Assembly (NCBI RefSeq): GCF_026151205.1 | Contig: NC_087081.1 | Location: 9,233,246-9,297,245 of the forward strand | Direction: 5' to 3' | From: Bolinopsis microptera | Lineage: Eukaryota > Ctenophora > Tentaculata > Lobata > Bolinopsidae | DNA length: 64,000 bases | Part shown: piece after piece, positions 62,262 to 64,000 of the stretch | How the letters are laid out: every line of letters starts with the position of its first letter | Position numbering within the stretch: position 1 is the stretch's first letter | Made by a program: the position numbers and the translations under genes | Notes under the pieces: generated by a model | Database searches by the model: none | What the model was told of the DNA's origin: nothing | The model's input: only the letters and a program-made list of their open reading frames with translations

Positions 62262-64000
62262 GTAGGAATACAGCCCAATATTTGAAGTGTTTGAAAACAG
62301 AAAAAGTTATGATTTTAGTTTGTAAATTCTAGTTTTGCAAAAGGTTGACAGTGGTTTTACATGTCATGTAGCTGAACTAGTGATTGTTTAAATTGTCAAG
62401 ATATGCTGACTTGGGAAAAATGTAACTTCCGCTAGCTTTAACAAATACCAGTGTTGGAATTTTGACAAAATATTTCCAAGGCTGTCCACTGCAGAATACT
62501 TTTGTTATGTGAAGTATACTCAATGCAGTGAAACAGGGGACTTAAAACTCAAACTAAGCTATAAAGTTATTTAAGATCGTACGCGTAGTTCCGTTTAACT
62601 TTAAACTTTTAAAGCACTGTTAGTGATAAGAAGAACAGCTATAAATCAAACATTGATGAAACAAAAGGTTCGATCCTAACTAGGAATATGGCAAATTATA
62701 ATTCTCTGACTCTTAAATACGCCCCTAAATACGTGCTTTTCACAGTTTTGATCAACTGAATCCTTAGAGTATTTCCTTAAAATGTGGAAGTTTTCTTAAG
62801 AAAAGGCCTGAAATCGTGTTTTTGGTCGATTCTGGTTCCACAGAAATATGAAGTTGAATTGACAGTCGAAGCCCTAGTGCCCTAGTAACTTAGTGCCCTG
62901 AAGTAAACCCATCGGATAATTCTCAGTCGATGGATTTTCCAAAACTTGTAGGATTTCCATAATTGCCAAAAATAATTTTTAATTATGACGTCGAAGGGTT
63001 TAAAATTTCATTCTTAATCAATCATCTTATTCAACGGCAAGAGTTTCCATGAATTTAATTAATTTATTCTACGCGGAAATTATTTCAGTTGGCATTAGAA
63101 ATAGGGCTGGATTTAAAAAATTTGGCTGGATTTTAAAAAGAGTATGGCTTTATAAGATAAAAGTTATCTGAGAAATTTAATATTGCGAAAATTAAATATT
63201 TCGTGTAAAAAATTATTTGCAGGTATATGATCCATCAAAAGCCGGGTTTAAATTCAATTACCTATCAGGAAATTGGCTATCCTGATCCAGGGTAGGCTGA
63301 TCATTTGTACTACTGCTTTTGTGATCCAGGCCAATCTCGTCTCGTTACGGCCGACTGATAAAGATAAAAATACTAATAAAATTATTAGGAATGTCAATAT
63401 TTTCTGAATTTAAATCATTCACGTAGAGTTTATTTAGGTACGTAAAACATAATTCTGGGCGTCACAATAGTTTTGTCAAACAATTGGACTTACCTGAAAT
63501 AAAATACACAGTATTCAGTAATCCTTAAAAGCAGTTTTTATTAAGTGACTTAAAAGTGCATATAAATTCAAAATATCAAATGATTACCATGCTAACTTCT
63601 GTAGAACTGCAGCCTGTAAGGTTTCACAGTTCAGATATAGGTAAGCTCACTATTCGTATTTTAGCTTACGAACCTAGTAGTAGTATAGACTATAGCCATA
63701 GGCTCACTACTAGGTTCGTCAATCGTAGGAATTCACGGTTAATGACCACGCATAGTACCTACCCATATCGTCAGTCAGGTCATCGGACGTTTTGCGGGCT
63801 TTGGAAATACCATTACCGCAGTGAGATAAGAGACTCTCTCGATTCGTATGTTTTTGAGAAATGTGAACTTAATTTCTAAGAAACCCACGTCAGAGAAGCA
63901 ATATTTCAATATCTCAAATAATTTCTGTCTGAATTCCAGAGGAAGGTCATCACGTAGTGATCCTTAAAAGGTTAAAGGTGATACGATAAACGTAAGTCCT
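62262..64000. other. Terminal segment, probable intron
   Basis: AT-rich, with no exon I can support. A short inverted repeat (ACGAACCTAGTAGT ... ACTACTAGGTTCGT) spans about 63668-63720. The 107-codon frame at 63556-63879 crosses it and has no other support. Confidence 0.4.

Overview
This is a gene-sparse, AT-rich piece of an animal (metazoan) nuclear genome, most likely a non-vertebrate. Genes are split into many short exons with GT-AG introns, and the recognisable proteins are animal families: rhodopsin-class 7TM receptors, a prenylated Rab acceptor and a TMEM45/DUF716 membrane protein. Much of the rest is retrotransposons, short inverted-repeat DNA elements, a tRNA-derived SINE, minisatellites and very long simple repeats. 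I cannot place the species.

Layout. 0-3.8 kb is mostly non-coding, with a (CT)n tract. 3,781-4,619 (+) is the last exon of an unrecognised, probably nuclear protein with a SUMO-interaction-like motif, followed by a triple CRE cluster. 7,331-12,138 (-) is a complete 11-exon class A GPCR-like gene (about 737 aa) with a giant third intracellular loop; a MITE sits at one of its splice donors and a 7-bp satellite abuts its start codon. 12.4-18.5 kb holds a 41-bp minisatellite, a long (CT)n tract, a TIR element and a SINE. 18.58-21.2 kb (+) is a decayed CR1/L2-like LINE. 22,747-24,526 (+) is a complete 5-exon RABAC1/PRA1 gene (192 aa).

27,240-44,875 (-) is a TMEM45-like gene. Its 12.3-kb intron is almost entirely a Russian-doll transposon nest: LINE A (CR1-like, minus) is split by LINE B (PHD fingers, endonuclease, RT, RNase H, N-terminal 2A-like motif, plus), which is itself split by a 3.3-kb foldback element. 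The next intron holds an RTE-like LINE split by a TA-target DNA element and by a second LINE fragment. For most layers I can read target-site duplications, and removing the insert restores the host reading frame.

45-54 kb is repeat-rich: Harbinger-like MITEs with long G runs, a 0.7-kb direct duplication, a TTAA-flanked foldback element split by a MITE, and the RNase H end of another LINE. 55,190-57,127 (-) is a second complete 7TM receptor gene (6 exons, 311 aa). 59,160-62,261 (+) is the start of a gene for a secreted or membrane protein that appears to run past the end of the window.

The genes do not form an obvious pathway; two encode 7TM receptors and two encode other membrane proteins. 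Exon chains were built by hand from splice signals and phase continuity and have not been checked against transcripts.
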